A DNA stretch of 64,000 nucleotides from Dictyoglomus sp. (GTDB lineage: Bacteria; Dictyoglomota; Dictyoglomia; Dictyoglomales; Dictyoglomaceae): assembly GCA_025060475.1 (NCBI GenBank), contig JANXBZ010000001.1:150366-214365 (forward strand), given 5' to 3'. The translations under genes were made by a program, and so were the position numbers. The notes beneath the pieces were generated by a model. The model was given only the letters and a program-made list of their open reading frames with translations, had not been told where the DNA came from and did not search any database. This document shows, in pieces, positions 61,219 to 64,000 of the stretch; position 1 is the stretch's first letter, and every line of letters starts with the position of its first letter.

Positions 61219-62126
61219 GGAGAAAAAATATAGGAGAAATTATATTTAAAAATTTAAGTCTTATTTGCAGTTTACTGATAATTATAACAGTAGGAGCAAT
61301 ATTCTATGAACTAATAATAGCAAGTATTCCCAGCATTAATAAGTTTGGATGGAAATTTTTGATAGAGACCATATGGGATCCTGTGGCAGAGCACTTTGGT
61401 GCTCTGCCATCCATTTATGGAACTTTAATTACATCTCTCATCGCTCTTATTTTAGGTTTTCCCATAAGCGTAGGAATTGCAATATTTCTTGCGGAAATTT
61501 GTCCCTATTATTTAAAACGACCTTTATCCTTTATAATTGAACTTTTAGGAGCAATACCGAGTATTATATATGGCATGTGGGGACTATTTACTCTCGCTCC
61601 TATATTACAATTAAAAGTAGGTCCCTTTTTAAATAAGTATTTAGGCTTTACTCCTCTCTTTCAAGGCTATCCTATGGGAGTAGGCTTTTTAACAGCTGGA
61701 ATAGTTCTTGCTATTATGATTATTCCTACTATATCTTCTATATCAAGAGAAATTCTCCTTGCAGTCCCAAGAGAACAAAGAGAAGGAGCTTTAGCTCTTG
61801 GAATGACTCAATGGGAAATGATATGGAAAATAGTATTAGGAAATGCAAAATCAGGAATTTTAGCTGCAGGAATCTTAGGATTAGGAAGGGCCTTAGGAGA
61901 AACCATGGCGGTAACAATGGTTATTGGAAATTCTCCTCAAATTTCTTTATCTCTTTTTAGCCCTGGATATACTATCTCAAGCACCATTGCCAATGAATTT
62001 ACAGAAGCGGTGGGAAAACTTCATTTGTCTACTTTAATAGAATTAGCATTAATACTTTTCTTTATAACTTTCTTTACCATTGCCTTTACTCGATATTTTA
62101 TAATTAAAAGGATAGAGAGAAGATGA
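61215..62126 (+). CDS. pstC: Phosphate ABC transporter permease PstC
   Basis: A six-helix ABC permease of 303 residues: ETIWDPVAEHFGALPSIYGT, LGAIPSIIYGMWGLFTLAPI, the EAA loop AVPREQREGALALGMTQWEM, GRALGETMAVTMVIGNSPQI. It overlaps pstS by four bases. Confidence 0.92.
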   Translation: MRRKNIGEIIFKNLSLICSLLIIITVGAIFYELIIASIPSINKFGWKFLIETIWDPVAEHFGALPSIYGTLITSLIALILGFPISVGIAIFLAEICPYYLKRPLSFIIELLGAIPSIIYGMWGLFTLAPILQLKVGPFLNKYLGFTPLFQGYPMGVGFLTAGIVLAIMIIPTISSISREILLAVPREQREGALALGMTQWEMIWKIVLGNAKSGILAAGILGLGRALGETMAVTMVIGNSPQISLSLFSPGYTISSTIANEFTEAVGKLHLSTLIELALILFFITFFTIAFTRYFIIKRIERR

Positions 62127-62959
62127 ATTATAAGATAAGAAAGCTTATAAATAAAATAATGATTAGTATATGTTTTTTTTCCTTTCTCGTAGGAGCTTTC
62201 TTTCTTTTTTGGATTTTAGGAGATTTATTTATTAAAGGACTTTCCTCTATAAATTTAAGTTTATTTATCGAATTACCAAAACCTCCTGGTGTTCCTGGAG
62301 GTGGAGTTGCCAATGCAATTGTTGGATCTTTAATTTTAGCAATAATAGCAGGAATAATTGGAATTCCCATTGGAGTTTTGGCAGGAGTATATATAGTGGA
62401 ATATGGAAATAATAAGTTAGCATGGTGGACAAGATTTATATCCGAAGTATTGAGTGGAATTCCTACTATAATTATTGGTGTTTTTATATACATATTAATA
62501 GTAGTTCCCATGAAAAGATTCTCTGCATTAGCAGGAGGAGTAGCTTTAAGTATTATTATGATACCAATTATTACAAAAGCTACAGAGGAGTCCTTAAAAA
62601 TGGTCCCAAATTCGGTAAGAGAAGCAGCCTATGCTTTAGGAGCTCCAAAATGGAGAACAATAATAAAGGTAGTTATACCCTCAGGAAGTAGTGGTATAAT
62701 AACAGGAATCATGGCCGCACTAGCAAGAGCTATGGGAGAAACTGCTCCCCTTTTATTCACTTCTCTTAATAATTCCTTTTGGAGTTTAAGATTAGATCAA
62801 CCTATTGCCAGTTTGACGGTAACCATATATAATTATGCTACATCTCCCTATAAAGAATGGAAAAGTATAGCTTGGGCGTCTTCATTTGTATTGGCTATGA
62901 TTGTTTTAATTTTAAATATTTTTGCTAAATATTATGCAAGAAGGAAAACTTATTCTTAA
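62123..62959 (+). CDS. pstA: Phosphate ABC transporter permease PstA
   Basis: A permease of 278 residues: [40 protein letters not shown], the EAA loop [20 protein letters not shown] and [20 protein letters not shown]. It pairs with PstC, and pstA overlaps pstC by four bases and pstB by tens of bases. Confidence 0.92.
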   Translation: MNYKIRKLINKIMISICFFSFLVGAFFLFWILGDLFIKGLSSINLSLFIELPKPPGVPGGGVANAIVGSLILAIIAGIIGIPIGVLAGVYIVEYGNNKLAWWTRFISEVLSGIPTIIIGVFIYILIVVPMKRFSALAGGVALSIIMIPIITKATEESLKMVPNSVREAAYALGAPKWRTIIKVVIPSGSSGIITGIMAALARAMGETAPLLFTSLNNSFWSLRLDQPIASLTVTIYNYATSPYKEWKSIAWASSFVLAMIVLILNIFAKYYARRKTYS

Positions 62960-63734
62960 AGAAGAGGAAAAAACATTGGAAAAAATTAGAACAGAAAATT
63001 TTAATGCCTGGTTTGGTCCTATTCATGTTTTAAAAAATATAAATATATCAATAAAGAAAAATACTTTAACAGCAATTATTGGACCTTCTGGTTGTGGAAA
63101 AACAACTTTACTTAGATGTTTTAATCGTCTTCATGAATTAACTCCGGGAACTAAAATTGAAGGAAAAATATTTCTAGATAATTTAAATATTTACGACAAC
63201 CATGTAGATCCTGTTTTAATTAGAAGAAAAATTGGAATGGTATTTCAAAGACCTAATCTTTTTTATAGCATGAATATATATGAAAATGTAATCTCAGGAT
63301 ATATCCTAAATCGAAGGCGCGTTTCTAAAGAAGAGTTAGATAATATCGTAGAAAAAAGTTTAAGACTTGCAGGAATATGGGACGAAATAAAGCATAGATT
63401 AAAAGACCATCCCTCAGAACTTTCTGGTGGACAACAACAAAGAGTCTGTATTGCAAGAGCTCTAGCAGTAGAACCTGAAGTTTTGTTAATGGATGAACCT
63501 ACATCTGCATTAGATCCTATATCCACCTATAAGATTGAGGATACTATAAAATCTTTAAAAGAACATGTTACTATTATTATCGTAACCCACAATATGCAAC
63601 AAGCGGCAAGAATTTCTGATGAGACTATTTTCATGTACCTAGGAGAAATTATTGAACATGGAAAAACATCGGAAATATTTACAAATCCGAAGAAAAAACT
63701 TACAGAAGATTATATTACCGGAAGATTTGGATAA
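62922..63734 (+). CDS. pstB: Phosphate ABC transporter ATPase PstB
   Basis: An ABC ATPase of 270 residues: [20 protein letters not shown], Walker [20 protein letters not shown], signature [17 protein letters not shown], Walker [16 protein letters not shown] and switch His in [12 protein letters not shown]. The N-terminus is about 25 residues longer than the usual Pst start. Alternative starts are an ATG at 62934 or a TTG near 62976. The listed start overlaps pstA by 38 bases. Confidence 0.92.
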   Translation: MLNIMQEGKLILKEEEKTLEKIRTENFNAWFGPIHVLKNINISIKKNTLTAIIGPSGCGKTTLLRCFNRLHELTPGTKIEGKIFLDNLNIYDNHVDPVLIRRKIGMVFQRPNLFYSMNIYENVISGYILNRRRVSKEELDNIVEKSLRLAGIWDEIKHRLKDHPSELSGGQQQRVCIARALAVEPEVLLMDEPTSALDPISTYKIEDTIKSLKEHVTIIIVTHNMQQAARISDETIFMYLGEIIEHGKTSEIFTNPKKKLTEDYITGRFG

Positions 63735-64000
63735 TTAGGGATGAAGTTCTTTTAATTCTCCTGTTTCCATATAATAAATTCTTTCTGCAACATTAGTTAC
63801 GTGGTCAGCAATTCTTTCTAAATATCTTGCTATCATTAATAACTTAATATTTTGAGGCGCAGTTTGAGGAGCATTCTCAAGTTCTTCAACAATTTCATCA
63901 TATATTCTTCTATAAGTATGATCTATTTCTTCGTCTTCTTCTACAACTTTTAATATGAAATCCACATCTCTTTTAACAAAGGCTTCTAAAGAATCATTTA
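63735..64000 (-). CDS. phoU: PhoU-family protein, N-terminus beyond window
   Basis: Only the C-terminal part lies in the window. The minus-strand frame continues past position 64000. About 88 codons are visible, including RRIYDEIVEELENAPQTAPQ, IKLLMIARYLERIADHVTNV (the second PhoU helix-bundle motif) and AERIYYMETGELKELHP. PhoU restrains phosphate uptake with the PstB/PhoR system. It is convergent with pstB and abuts its stop codon, so it is not in the pst transcript. Confidence 0.85.
   Translation of the reverse strand, partial: NDSLEAFVKRDVDFILKVVEEDEEIDHTYRRIYDEIVEELENAPQTAPQNIKLLMIARYLERIADHVTNVAERIYYMETGELKELHP

Overview
The window is AT-rich, densely coded DNA from a thermophilic anaerobic bacterium. 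The best overall guess is Dictyoglomus or a close relative. This is inferred from the mix of a Thermotoga/Clostridium-type NADH/[FeFe]-hydrogenase operon, archaeal-type repair genes (EndoQ, NurA-HerA-Mre11-Rad50), a dual phosphoglucose/phosphomannose isomerase, DUF4914, and an ADP-heptose pathway. No rRNA, tRNA, CRISPR array, insertion sequence or phage gene was recognised.

Layout. 1-3.6 kb: an edge-truncated DUF4388 protein, the wreck of a sugar ABC transporter (binding protein fused by deletion to the permease C-terminus), and an intact xylulokinase. 3.7-12.1 kb: a tight eleven-gene minus-strand operon holding NuoE-like and NuoF-like diaphorase subunits, a HndB ferredoxin, a putative sensory [FeFe]-hydrogenase homologue, three DRTGG-type small proteins, two HATPase proteins (one with CBS domains), a PHP protein and an MFS carrier. 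No catalytic HydA is present. 12.2-20.3 kb: DUF4914, a GNAT/SCP2 acetyltransferase with a GH18 chitinase, a lipase-like hydrolase, a DUF89 phosphatase, a threonine aldolase and two paralogous Cys/His-motif proteins. 20.3-29.5 kb: the MoxR/DUF58/transglutaminase operon, a cupin plus alcohol dehydrogenase, EndoQ, and a ParB-like/phosphoesterase/PGI-PMI operon. 29.6-33.1 kb: OsmC, GltX, a YaaC-like protein and a polyprenyl synthase.

33.2-42.7 kb: a plus-strand operon of a SIS protein, DUF212, a GT4 glycosyltransferase and then NurA-HerA-Mre11-Rad50. The Rad50 lacks a zinc hook and carries a hydrophobic membrane hairpin instead. 42.7-48.6 kb: GalU and a cupin, a tryptophan T-box riboswitch controlling trpB2, then a Clp1-like kinase, RsfS, LCP and an RRM protein with an attenuator-bearing leader. 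48.6-57.5 kb: DUF4139, a CapA-like protein with no ordinary start codon for its apparent signal peptide, a polyferredoxin, a beta-CASP nuclease, an M28 peptidase, DUF4330, and an O-antigen ligase-GT9 fusion. 57.5-60 kb: the ADP-heptose cassette (HldE2, HldE1, GmhA-GmhB fusion). 60.2-64 kb: pstSCAB with a convergent phoU that leaves the window.

Cross-cutting observations. Several promoters have their -10 element only 6-10 bases before the start codon with no ribosome binding site, which suggests leaderless transcripts. Convergent genes often overlap by a few codons. Cell-surface glycan synthesis (heptose cassette, ligase-GT9, LCP, GalU, GT4) and DNA end processing are the two themes that recur across operons.
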